Positions 42,644 to 51,410 of a stretch of 64,000 bases of DNA are shown one piece after another. The stretch spans positions 44,677 through 108,676 of the forward strand of contig JAIBAX010000007.1 of assembly GCA_019694955.1 (NCBI GenBank), written 5' to 3'. Numbering within the stretch: position 1 is the first letter of the stretch; each line of letters starts with the position of its first letter. Under the pieces are notes generated by a model. The model had not been told where the DNA came from. It saw nothing but the letters and a program-made list of their open reading frames with translations, and made no database searches. Position numbers and translations under genes: made by a program. The DNA is from Chitinophagales bacterium (lineage in GTDB: Bacteria > Bacteroidota > Bacteroidia > Chitinophagales > JADIYW01).

Positions 42644-44440
42644 ATGAGTGCAACTGCTGAACAAATTAAATCAACCTTGAAAGGAGGTGAGTTTTTAGTA
42701 AAAGACACTTCTTTTGCGGATGTCTTTATTCCTGAAGAATTGAATGAAGAACAACAGATGATTCTACAGACCACCCACGATTTCTTGGATAGAGAAGTAA
42801 TGCCTAGGCACGAACAAATTGAGCATCAGGAACCGGGTGTTACAGAGGAGTTATTGATGAAAATTGGGGAACTTGGGCTTCTAGGATTAGCGATTCCAGA
42901 AGAATATGGTGGATTAGGGAAAGACTTTAACACCAACTCTGTCGTGGTAGAATCGATGGCAAAAGCACGATCTTTTACTTTATCTTGGGGTGCACATGTA
43001 GGTATAGGCACCTTGCCCATCGTGTACTTTGGAAATGAAGAACAAAAGCAAAAATATCTGCCAAAACTGGCATCTGGAGAATTAAAAGCCTGCTACTGCC
43101 TTACAGAGCCGGGATCAGGTTCTGATGCATTAGGTGCAAAAACCAGAGCAGATTTGTCTGCCGATGGCACACATTATGTACTCAATGGTCAAAAAATGTG
43201 GATTACCAACTCCGGTTTTGCAGACATCTTCATCGTATTTGCACAAGTGGACGGCGATAAATTTACCGGGTTTATATTGGAAAAAACGATGCCGGGACTT
43301 TCTTTAGGAGCGGAAGAGAAGAAGATGGGTATCAAAGGATCCTCCACTAGGCAAGTATTTTTAGAAAATGTAAAAGTACCAACAGAAAATCTACTCGGTG
43401 AAATTGGAAAAGGACATTTGATAGCCTTCAATATCCTTAACATTGGTCGCTATAAATTGGCGGCAGGATCTTTAGGTGGCGCCAAGGTTTGCATGGACAC
43501 TGCTATCAACTATGCAGGAGAGCGCCAACAATTTAAGGTACCTATCAATACTTTTGGTGCTATTCAGTATAAACTTGCTGAGATGGCGGTTCAAACGTAC
43601 GCCTTGGAATCTGCTTGCTATAGAGCCTCTGATTTAATCGACAACAAAGAAAAAGAGTTATTGGCAGCAGGAAAATCTTTTCAGGAGGCCATCATGGGCG
43701 CTGCTGAAGAATATGCCATTGAGTGTGCATTCTTAAAGGTACATGGCTCAGAAGTATTGGATTATGTGGTGGACGAAGCGGTACAAGTATATGGTGGAAT
43801 GGGCTTTAGCGAAGAGGCACCCGTTGCAGGTGCTTACCGCGATGCACGCATCAACAGAATCTTTGAAGGAACGAATGAAATCAATCGCTTATTAACAGTA
43901 GATATGCTGCTAAAGCGGGCAATGGGAGGAAAAATTGACATGATGGGTGCTGCTATGGCAGTACAAAAAGAACTCATGGGTATCCCGGATTTTGGCACTA
44001 GCGAAGAAACCACCTTCAGCAAAGAAGAAAAAGCTGTAAAGAATGCTAAGAAAGCCATTCTCATGGTTGCTGGAGCGGCAGTTCAAAAATTGATGACAAA
44101 ACTCAAACATGAGCAAGAAATTCTCATGAATGTAGCAGACATGATCCTGGAGGTTTTTGCAATGGAATCTGCATTATTAAGAACACAAAAACTTGCCAGC
44201 CTTAGAGGAGAAGAAAACGTATCAATACATATAGACTTGATGAAAGTGTATGTCAGCGATGCCGTTGAAAAAATCAACTTACACGGCAAGCACGCATTGC
44301 AATCTTTTGCAGAAGGTGATGAGCTAAGAATGATGTTGATGGGATTAAAAAGGTTCACCAAATACGATCCATATAATACCAAAGAAGCAAGAAGAAGAAT
44401 TGCCAAACACCTTATTGAAGAGAATAAATACAGCTTGTAA
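42644..44440 (+). CDS. Acyl-CoA dehydrogenase (VLCAD/ACAD9-like long form)
   Basis: A 598-residue flavoenzyme for the first step of beta-oxidation. Landmarks are AIPEEYGGLGKDFNT, the FAD-binding CYCLTEPGSGSDA and MWITNSGFADIF signatures, GIKGSSTRQVFLENV, and QVYGGMGFSEEAPVAGAYRD with DARINRIFEGTNEINR. About 170 residues beyond the catalytic core form an extra C-terminal helical domain, as in mitochondrial VLCAD/ACAD9, so this is a long-chain type. It is monocistronic, with its own strong terminator. Confidence 0.93.
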   Translation: MSATAEQIKSTLKGGEFLVKDTSFADVFIPEELNEEQQMILQTTHDFLDREVMPRHEQIEHQEPGVTEELLMKIGELGLLGLAIPEEYGGLGKDFNTNSVVVESMAKARSFTLSWGAHVGIGTLPIVYFGNEEQKQKYLPKLASGELKACYCLTEPGSGSDALGAKTRADLSADGTHYVLNGQKMWITNSGFADIFIVFAQVDGDKFTGFILEKTMPGLSLGAEEKKMGIKGSSTRQVFLENVKVPTENLLGEIGKGHLIAFNILNIGRYKLAAGSLGGAKVCMDTAINYAGERQQFKVPINTFGAIQYKLAEMAVQTYALESACYRASDLIDNKEKELLAAGKSFQEAIMGAAEEYAIECAFLKVHGSEVLDYVVDEAVQVYGGMGFSEEAPVAGAYRDARINRIFEGTNEINRLLTVDMLLKRAMGGKIDMMGAAMAVQKELMGIPDFGTSEETTFSKEEKAVKNAKKAILMVAGAAVQKLMTKLKHEQEILMNVADMILEVFAMESALLRTQKLASLRGEENVSIHIDLMKVYVSDAVEKINLHGKHALQSFAEGDELRMMLMGLKRFTKYDPYNTKEARRRIAKHLIEENKYSL

Positions 44441-44458
44441 GTCAGCTATTTAGTCAAT

Positions 44459-44496
44459 AAAAAAAGAGGCGTGGATATTTTCACGCCTCTTTTTTT
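44459..44496 (+). terminator. Strong rho-independent terminator
   Basis: Perfect 14-base stem AAAAAAGAGGCGTG / CACGCCTCTTTTTT around an 8-base loop, just after the acyl-CoA dehydrogenase gene. Confidence 0.9.
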
Positions 44497-44514
44497 ATAA
44501 TTTTTCTACCAATT

Positions 44515-44685
44515 AACCAAGAATGAGCATTAGATTTTGTAAGGAAGGAAATTATACAAGATAGATATGGCACGGAATTTCTTGCAGTAGACGTAGTATA
44601 ACTAGGTTGAGGACTGAAAAATGAGTACAGAAATAGATATGAAGTAGAATCTTCTTGCAGTAAATTTCTAATGCTTTTCTAAGTT
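44515..44685. mobile_element. MITE-like element, copy 2
   Basis: A 171-base relative of 41772-41948, in the same orientation. The left end begins AACCAAGAATGAGCATTAGA and the right end finishes TCTAATGCTTTTCTAAGTT, more degenerate inverted repeats than in copy 1. The interior includes GGCACGGAATTTCTTGCAGT, the same ATGAGTACAGAAATAGATAT and CTTGCAGTAAATTTCTAATG. It lies in the gap between the acyl-CoA dehydrogenase terminator and the next convergent gene. Confidence 0.75.
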
Positions 44686-44757
44686 AAATACTACTTCCTT
44701 TTTATACCATTTTTTGCCGGATTGAAAGATCCGGCATTTTTGTTTTACTGAAAGAGA

Positions 44758-46113
44758 TTATAATTTGCTTAACAGCCATTCTCTTTCTGCCAGCTTAGGT
44801 GTATTCACTATTTTCTCTTTTAACTTTTTTGATTTTTCTTTATCATAGAGTACTTTCTCAAGTTGGGTGGTGATTTTAAAGAAATTCTTATTGGCTTCAA
44901 TATAAATCTCCGGAATACTATCTTCCGTATAAACAAATTTTTTGAAGGCATTTAAGTTATTATACAAAGCATCAAAATAAGTATCGTCATGCTCACAACA
45001 TTCATACAGTGCTTTAATAATCAGTCTCTTACTATTTAGTTTATAAAAGATATCATTAAACCTATAAAGATTAAGGGTTTCGAGGACGAAATCATGGTTG
45101 CCTTTTTCAAATTCAATATTTGCCTTATTAAATATATAGGTTTCTTCCATAAACTCAGGAAGTAATTTGTCTTTGTATTTTATAAGGAAAGATTCTGCGA
45201 CAGCTGTTTGTTTAATTTTGAGGGCTACCGTAATATAGTTTTTATAGGTAGAAACAGGCATCGTTGTTTCATTATCCAATAATACATCGAATTTTTCCTG
45301 AAGGTTGAAGATCTCCAGACACTTGTAGTAAAAATCCAATTTCCCAGAGTTTACGGCTTTGATAGCATAGTCTAAGAGAATAAGTAAAATCTCCTTAATG
45401 GCAGATTTTTCTAGATATTGTAGAAAATTTCCTGCAAGGTCTAAAAGTTTAAAAAATTTATCATCATCCTGATGTTTAAGAAATTCATTCAAGTTCTTAT
45501 GTATGAGATATAAATCACCTACTGGTTCATTGCTATCTAATTGAGGCACTAAATTAATCATAGACAAATTTTCTATCCGGAGTTTTTCTATAAGGTAGAA
45601 AGCATCTAAATGGTTGTATAATTGTTGGTAATTGGCATTCCGGTTGTTCTTCTTCAACAAATAATCTACATGAATATCTTCTAAGCAATAAAAAAGATAG
45701 TTTTTAAAACTACTCTCTTTTAAGTGCGTAATTTTTGTCAAAACTTCCTTATAAAGTGATTCATAGTTTCTATTCAAGTTTCTTTGGTAATAGAACTGAA
45801 GTAATTTTATCCGTTGAAGAACATCTTCGATTGGAGACAAAACTTCTACCACATACTGTTCAAATTTCTTAAAGGTCTCTGTCAGTAATTTATTGAATTT
45901 ATTGTCGTTAAAGGAATCATTATAAATTTTCTTATAAACAAATTTTCTTTCTATTTTATTTTCCGGAAAATTAGGAAAGCAAGATGTCAAATATTTCACC
46001 AAGAGATAACATGGGTGCTTAGTCGACAAAAGTGACTCCAAGAACCCCACAAACCCTTCTAATTCGGATTTTTCGAGCATAATAATCGTCTCAAAGAATT
46101 TCGTTTGTTTCAC
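44758..46113 (-). CDS. Hypothetical alpha-helical protein
   Basis: A 451-residue cytoplasmic protein, strongly helical throughout, rich in Leu, Lys, Asn and Phe, with TPR-like spacing of aromatic and small residues (YYKCLEIFNLQEKFDVLL; KNYITVALKIKQTAVAESFL; KANIEFEKGNHDFVLETLN). No catalytic motif is visible. The frame opens with GTG at 46113; the ATG at residue 12 (MLEKSELEGF, 46080) is an alternative. Similar large helical proteins of unknown function are common in this phylum and often appear as single genes; a scaffold role is only a guess. Confidence 0.6.
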   Translation of the reverse strand: MKQTKFFETIIMLEKSELEGFVGFLESLLSTKHPCYLLVKYLTSCFPNFPENKIERKFVYKKIYNDSFNDNKFNKLLTETFKKFEQYVVEVLSPIEDVLQRIKLLQFYYQRNLNRNYESLYKEVLTKITHLKESSFKNYLFYCLEDIHVDYLLKKNNRNANYQQLYNHLDAFYLIEKLRIENLSMINLVPQLDSNEPVGDLYLIHKNLNEFLKHQDDDKFFKLLDLAGNFLQYLEKSAIKEILLILLDYAIKAVNSGKLDFYYKCLEIFNLQEKFDVLLDNETTMPVSTYKNYITVALKIKQTAVAESFLIKYKDKLLPEFMEETYIFNKANIEFEKGNHDFVLETLNLYRFNDIFYKLNSKRLIIKALYECCEHDDTYFDALYNNLNAFKKFVYTEDSIPEIYIEANKNFFKITTQLEKVLYDKEKSKKLKEKIVNTPKLAEREWLLSKL

Positions 46114-46239
46114 ATTAAGTCAATGGTTATAAATTGAAAATCAAGTGGAATTAACTCAAAAATAAGGAAAAATTTGGAAATTCTGTAACAAAATGATTAA
46201 GCGTATTTAGCTAGTTTTGGATTATAAATATGTAGAATT

Positions 46240-47631
46240 ATGGCGAAAGAAAGACACAAGAATAATTTGAAACAAATACCAACGAAAAGGAAATATCCAA
46301 TTAACGCTCAGGACAAATCTGTAATCAGCTTTCCTATTGAATTCGAATTTAAAATTCTACGTGGATTTGATGATCGCAAGGATTTTTATGATGTTAATTC
46401 TGAATATGCCCCTAATTTCAAAACATGCTGTGCCTTAATTCCATCTTCTGAACTAATCGAATTCGATGAACACCACTATAAAATTTATGCACCCTATACT
46501 TTTGGAGAAAATTTCAGCACGCCTGAATTTATGTTTAGAAACCAACACATCATTTCACTGGCTGGCACTGCCGTAGCAATTGGGCAGAATGAGATTTTGA
46601 CAGCTTACCATGTTGTAAAAAATGCCATTTTAGATAAAAATAGAAATCCTACTGATTTCTCACTTGTCTTCGACTACCAAATGAATGCACCAGATCAAAA
46701 AGAATACTTAGTAGAAAAGACTGCGGTTTTCCAATTATCTCGTATCATCACTCCGAAAGAGATTGATGCAAATGCAGAAATAACCAATTTTGGAGAAAAT
46801 GATTTTGTTTTTTTAGTGGTGACAGAGAATATTCCTGATGAGCGAATCGCTAAAATAAATAACTTGAGTGCAACAGAACTTCCTCCATATTATGCCATTG
46901 GATATCCACACAAATTACCGGCAAAGATGACCGGAATATCCCCAACATTTGCCACTGATAACGTCCATCTCGGACAAATAAAATTAGATTTATTTCAATT
47001 CAATTCGGGATCTCCCTTATTCAACAGAGACACCCACCATTTGGAAGGCATACTTATCAGCGCCTATAAACCCTCCCTTGATCAAGATAGAAGGTTACAA
47101 AAAACAGATGATGCAGATGATAATAAAGATACATTTATAAAGATTGGTTACATAGAACCTTACCTAAAAACAATTCTTAACCTTAAAAAAAATGAAAACA
47201 TGTCAAAAAAGAATGAAAACAGAACGAAAATTGAGCCCATCTATTCGCAATTGTCCGTAACTCGCTTTGAAATTATCCGACAAATAGATTTGGCTAAAGA
47301 CGATGAGCCTACAGCAATGATTAGGTTATATGACTTTGAAACCGATGATGATGCATTTGATACAGAAGTACTGCTGGATGGAAAAGGCTTCTCCAACTTG
47401 AGCAACTTCTCGTTGAATGCAAAAGGGAGGTGCATTGAAGTAATGCTAAGTGATAAGATGCTCAATCCATTAAATGAGAGAAATTTTAATATCACGATTA
47501 AGATTACACGGAAGAGCAAACCCGACGATGGAACTTTTGAACTATCCATCATCAGAGAAATTCCTGAAAAAGATGGCAGCCAACCGATTGGCGGTACGCA
47601 AGGAGATATCATGGTGGTAAATAAACCTTAA
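46240..47631 (+). CDS. Trypsin-like serine protease without signal peptide
   Basis: A 463-residue protein. A chymotrypsin-fold domain spans about 105-320: catalytic His124 in LTAYHVVKN, Asp188 in GENDFVFLVV and Ser256 in QFNSGSPLF (the GNSGSP equivalent), with the strand AGTAVAIGQNEIL before the His. Residues 1-100 are charged (MAKERHKNNL...) with no signal peptide, so the protease seems to act in the cytoplasm or is exported by a non-Sec route. The C-terminal ~125 residues (from about 340) form a separate beta-sandwich-like domain. The substrate is unknown. It is followed after 383 bases by the lectin-metallopeptidase gene on the same strand. Confidence 0.85.
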   Translation: MAKERHKNNLKQIPTKRKYPINAQDKSVISFPIEFEFKILRGFDDRKDFYDVNSEYAPNFKTCCALIPSSELIEFDEHHYKIYAPYTFGENFSTPEFMFRNQHIISLAGTAVAIGQNEILTAYHVVKNAILDKNRNPTDFSLVFDYQMNAPDQKEYLVEKTAVFQLSRIITPKEIDANAEITNFGENDFVFLVVTENIPDERIAKINNLSATELPPYYAIGYPHKLPAKMTGISPTFATDNVHLGQIKLDLFQFNSGSPLFNRDTHHLEGILISAYKPSLDQDRRLQKTDDADDNKDTFIKIGYIEPYLKTILNLKKNENMSKKNENRTKIEPIYSQLSVTRFEIIRQIDLAKDDEPTAMIRLYDFETDDDAFDTEVLLDGKGFSNLSNFSLNAKGRCIEVMLSDKMLNPLNERNFNITIKITRKSKPDDGTFELSIIREIPEKDGSQPIGGTQGDIMVVNKP

Positions 47632-47649
47632 TAAAACATCATATAAACC

Positions 47650-47976
47650 CTAATTCTCTTTGGGTTCTTGTTTTATAAACTCATTCAAATCAAGCCCAAA
47701 GTCCGATACAGCTACAAGTAAGAACAAACCTTTTATTATTTTTATTTTGTTTAATATTTTTGCTGATATTTTAAACAAAACGTATTGTGCCATAAAAAGT
47801 ACATTGTAAAGTTTCGGACTTAGTTTTCTGCTCATTACGTCGCTTGTTGTAAAAACAACAAAATGGAAGCAATAAATAAATGCTGGTGGAAATGTAACAC
47901 ATGCATTTCCAAATACAGCAAGTGTAGATTTATTATTAAACAAAGTAAAAGTTGTATGTAACCTTAAATGAAACAT
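47650..47976 (-). CDS. Doubtful 108-codon open frame
   Basis: An open frame on the strand opposite to both neighbours, with the reading MFHLRLHTTFTLFNNKSTLA and hydrophobic segments. It has no recognisable domain. It overlaps a perfect hairpin (TTGTTGT / ACAACAA at 47844-47861). It may be a non-coding leader or repeat rather than a gene; the rest of the 383-base gap shows nothing else. Confidence 0.2.
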   Translation of the reverse strand: MFHLRLHTTFTLFNNKSTLAVFGNACVTFPPAFIYCFHFVVFTTSDVMSRKLSPKLYNVLFMAQYVLFKISAKILNKIKIIKGLFLLVAVSDFGLDLNEFIKQEPKEN

Positions 47977-48014
47977 ACGAAAAAAATCAATTTTTTAATT
48001 TAAAATAGTACAAA

Positions 48015-50201
48015 ATGAAAGACAAATTATTAAAACAACAGAAATTAAATTTTGGTGAAAAGTTGTATTCATCAAACGGGTATTATTATTTAACAATGCA
48101 AACAGATGGGAATTTGGTATTGTATAATAATAAAAACCATCCAATATGGGCATCTAATACTAATGGTACAGACGCAAGGTATGCCATAATGCAGGGTGAT
48201 GGAAACTTAGTATTGTACAATGAAAATGGGCGTCCAATATGGGCAACAGGTACGGATGGACATCCAAATTCATTTTTAATCATTCAAGATGATAGAAATT
48301 TAGTTGTCTATCAAAATGAAACGCCAATTTGGGCAAGTAATACTAATTTGTCAGATAGATTAACAACGAACCAAGTATTAAATTTTGGTGAAAAGTTGTA
48401 TTCATCAAATGGGTATTATTATTTAACAATGCAAACAGATGGGAATTTGGTATTGTATAATAAAAAAAACCATCCAATATGGGCATCGAATACTAATGGT
48501 ACAGATGCAAGGTATGCCATCATGCAGGGTGATGGAAACTTAGTATTGTACAATGAAAATGGGCGTCCAATATGGGCAACAGCTACGGATGGAAATCCAA
48601 ATTCATTTTTAATCATTCAAGATGATAGAAATTTAGTTATCTATCAGGATGAAACGCCAATATGGGCAAGTGGTACTAATATTATAGACAGTCATTTAAA
48701 AAGACGACTAAAGATTATAGGCGACATTTTTGTTCGTGATGATGATGAAGGAACAAATGCTGAAAATGACAGAAACATTTCTGGTGCAATTGAATTTGAT
48801 GATAAAATACAAGGTTCAATTGAATTTATTAAAAGGGCTCCCAATGGACAAATTGGGAAACTTATCATAGAAGCTAGTTTAAATTCAGATGACTCAATTA
48901 GTATTAATAGATCTGCATTTTGTACAGACTCAAATACGCAAACGAAAAATATTTTGCTAAAACCCGATACTGATTATCACGAGAAATTGCATTGTGAACA
49001 CAATCCCACTATTGGAGCAAGGAATTGGGCTGATTTTAATATTCACCTAAAGAACGAATCATTTTTTAGTGATAAAATTTTAAACTCAATAACACTTCGT
49101 CATAATATCGTTACCCGAGGAATTGATGCCTTTGGAGGTTGGGTTGAAGTAACAATTAATAGAGATGGAAATATTCGTTTTAAAGGACATTGTCATAACA
49201 GTGGTTTTGAAAGCTATAATTTTAACATTAGAACGATTGTACATAGTGACGCACCAATTGTGTTAGCCATGCAGAAATCTGGATATATCGAAGGGACAAT
49301 TCACCCAGGATTATTTGATGCGCCACGTAGAGATTTTGAGTGGGATGAGACAACCTTTAACCCTAATGTTCAAGCACATTTTGACCATATTATCAAAAAC
49401 ATCAAAATGGATGTCTACTCTGCAGATAGTGGCGATATTTCAGGTATTTTTGAAGATATTACAAACTTTGTAATTAAATGGATTGCAGGTTCAGTTTTAA
49501 TTAATCCTTTAACAGGTTTAATTATTTTTGTGGGAATAGAAATAGGTTCAATTGCCACAGGTGCTGGTTTTGCTGGCGGAGCAAGAGTAATAGAAAATAT
49601 TTTATGGTGTGCTGGTCCTTTTGGAACCCTATATGCAATAGCGGCAGATGGAATTGCTAAACTAGGAGAAAATGAACGTGAATTGACTGATTATGAATAT
49701 AATTTTGCCAATTCAAATATTTTTAAGGGCACATTACCTGCTAAACAAGATTTAATTCTTACAGATACTATTGGAGGAAATGACAGAGCATTTACGATGC
49801 CAAGATTTGATGGAAAAATCACAATTAATATGGGTGAAGACGGTTTTCGAGACCCAATTAATTACAGGTTAAACAGTGGTACGCAAAAAGGACAAATATT
49901 TATCCATGAACTTACACATGCTTGGCAAATAAAAAATTCGAACTGGGGACTTGCTCTAATGGCAAGTGCATTAGCAAGTAAAATTTGCGAAATTGGGGGT
50001 GGAGATCCTTATGATTTTGGAACAGATACAAATAAACCCTTTGGAGATTTTAATTTAGAACAACAAGCTCACATTGTTGATGAGTGGTTTGCTTCTTGCG
50101 CCAAAGACTCAAATGGAAATATTGATGAGTCTAAAGATTATACAAAAAGTCCTTGGTATCATTACATTGAAGGAAATATTCGTGTGGGAAAGCCTTCATA
50201 A
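48015..50201 (+). CDS. Two-B-lectin protein with HExxH metallopeptidase-like C-terminus
   Basis: A 728-residue protein without a signal peptide. Residues 11-108 and 122-219 are two near-identical bulb-type (mannose-binding) lectin domains, each with three QxDxNxVxY sites (QTDGNLVLY, QGDGNLVLY, QDDRNLVVY/QDDRNLVIY). Then comes a beta-rich region (230-460) and a hydrophobic stretch of about 60 residues (WIAGSVLINPLTGLIIFVG onward, near 490-550). The C-terminal domain has IFIHELTHAWQ (H631, E632, H635) and later LEQQAHIVDEWFASC, a zinc-peptidase pattern. Tandem B-lectins occur in lectin-like bacteriocins; the whole layout suggests a released antibacterial or adhesin-like effector. This function is inferred. 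Confidence 0.8.
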   Translation: MKDKLLKQQKLNFGEKLYSSNGYYYLTMQTDGNLVLYNNKNHPIWASNTNGTDARYAIMQGDGNLVLYNENGRPIWATGTDGHPNSFLIIQDDRNLVVYQNETPIWASNTNLSDRLTTNQVLNFGEKLYSSNGYYYLTMQTDGNLVLYNKKNHPIWASNTNGTDARYAIMQGDGNLVLYNENGRPIWATATDGNPNSFLIIQDDRNLVIYQDETPIWASGTNIIDSHLKRRLKIIGDIFVRDDDEGTNAENDRNISGAIEFDDKIQGSIEFIKRAPNGQIGKLIIEASLNSDDSISINRSAFCTDSNTQTKNILLKPDTDYHEKLHCEHNPTIGARNWADFNIHLKNESFFSDKILNSITLRHNIVTRGIDAFGGWVEVTINRDGNIRFKGHCHNSGFESYNFNIRTIVHSDAPIVLAMQKSGYIEGTIHPGLFDAPRRDFEWDETTFNPNVQAHFDHIIKNIKMDVYSADSGDISGIFEDITNFVIKWIAGSVLINPLTGLIIFVGIEIGSIATGAGFAGGARVIENILWCAGPFGTLYAIAADGIAKLGENERELTDYEYNFANSNIFKGTLPAKQDLILTDTIGGNDRAFTMPRFDGKITINMGEDGFRDPINYRLNSGTQKGQIFIHELTHAWQIKNSNWGLALMASALASKICEIGGGDPYDFGTDTNKPFGDFNLEQQAHIVDEWFASCAKDSNGNIDESKDYTKSPWYHYIEGNIRVGKPS
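48045..48671 (+). repeat. Near-identical 333-base internal duplication
   Basis: The sequence for the first lectin domain (from 48045) recurs from 48378 with a 333-base period and only scattered changes, including silent ones. The duplication is recent or maintained by gene conversion. Confidence 0.9.
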
Positions 50202-50303
50202 AAAAAATGGCACTGTACATAAAACTTTATCGCAAATTACGCATTAGATGAGAAAGAATCAATTTTGCGCTTTCTCCTTAACTACGATGGTCAGTTGACA
50301 GTC

Positions 50304-50327
50304 TCCCGATATATCGATATATCGGGA
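50304..50327. repeat. Perfect 24-base palindrome
   Basis: TCCCGATATATCGATATATC plus GGGA is fully self-complementary. It lies in the gene-free region 50202-50675 after the lectin gene. No T-tract follows, so it is not a standard terminator. Confidence 0.8.
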
Positions 50328-50436
50328 TGTGGACAAATAACAGCCTTCTAACATTTCAATGTATCATTTTTTCTTCTAATGCTGAATTTCGGGTTATCAG
50401 TAGTTTTGGGTGATGCTTTTATAATTAAAACTAAAG

Positions 50437-50470
50437 TTAAGGGTGATTTGAAAAGTCACCCTGACTTTTT
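50437..50470 (+). terminator. Orphan terminator-like hairpin
   Basis: Stem AAGGGTGA / TCACCCT followed by a T-rich run. It is almost the same hairpin as the one after the DUF4397 gene at 51374, but no gene lies immediately upstream. Confidence 0.6.
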
Positions 50471-50675
50471 TGTCGGGACTTAGCGCAAACATTCTGTCTA
50501 TTGCGTCCATAGTTAAAATCTTTTAGAACAATTATTCTACGTTCCAAAATTCACTTTAAACCCAAATTTTAAGAAAAACTCACACCCACCATCGCAAAAA
50601 ATAAGTAGAAAGGTTTAAACTATTTTACAATTATCTTGTTTAAATTTTTAATTAAATCATTAAACAAAATATATT

Positions 50676-51353
50676 ATGAAAAGTACATTAAAAAATTTCG
50701 GACTCAGTCTCTTAGTAGTTTCTTCACTTGTTAGTTGTAAAGAGGATGAAATGGATGTTGTAAATGCTCGTGTGAATGTAACTCATGCTTCTCCAAATGC
50801 ACCTGGCGTGGATCTATTGGTAGATGATGCAAAAGTAAATTCCTCGGCATTGCTTTTTGGTCAATCTACAGGTTATTTAGATGTACCGGAAGGAACACGC
50901 AATATTAAAGTAAATGCAACAGGCACAAGCACTACCGTTATCAATGCGAACCTAGATTTAACTGGTAATTCTAATTATTCTATTTTCGCTGTTGATAGTT
51001 TATCGAAAATCTCGGCGGTGGTACTTACTGATGACCTTACTACTCCTGCCTCCGGTAAAGCACATTTGAGGTTTATACACTTAAGTCCAAATGCCCCTGC
51101 GGTAGATGTTGCTGCTGATGGAGCAGAAGTAGCATTGATTTCAAACAAAGCTTTTAAGGAATATACTTCCTTTATTCCATTAGATGCAGGCACATACGAT
51201 TTAGAAGTTAGGGTTGCAGGTACATCTACAGTTGCTTTAGACTTAGATCCCGTAACATTAACGGCAGGAAAAATATATACTGTTTATGCTAAAGGGTTCT
51301 TGGGAGGTGTTGGTACGCAAGCTTTGGGTGCCGGTATTATCACAAACAATTAA
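50676..51353 (+). CDS. DUF4397 lipoprotein
   Basis: A 225-residue lipoprotein (signal LLVVSSLVSCKEDE, Cys about 21) with two DUF4397 repeats. The first begins ARVNVTHASPNAPGVDLLVD and the second AHLRFIHLSPNAPAVDVAAD; each continues to a SxxxxYTVFAxG-type end (YSIFAVDS, YTVYAKGFLGG). DUF4397 domains are extracellular beta-sandwiches of unknown ligand, frequent in Bacteroidota. It is a single gene with its own terminator. Confidence 0.9.
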   Translation: MKSTLKNFGLSLLVVSSLVSCKEDEMDVVNARVNVTHASPNAPGVDLLVDDAKVNSSALLFGQSTGYLDVPEGTRNIKVNATGTSTTVINANLDLTGNSNYSIFAVDSLSKISAVVLTDDLTTPASGKAHLRFIHLSPNAPAVDVAADGAEVALISNKAFKEYTSFIPLDAGTYDLEVRVAGTSTVALDLDPVTLTAGKIYTVYAKGFLGGVGTQALGAGIITNN

Positions 51354-51373
51354 TAGAAACACATAAACAAGTG

Positions 51374-51410
51374 TTAAGGGTGATTTGTAAAAGTCACCCT
51401 TAATTTTTTT
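51374..51410 (+). terminator. Terminator of the DUF4397 gene
   Basis: Perfect 10-base stem TTAAGGGTGA / TCACCCTTAA followed by T7. Its right arm contains the stop codon of the convergent thioesterase gene. Confidence 0.85.
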
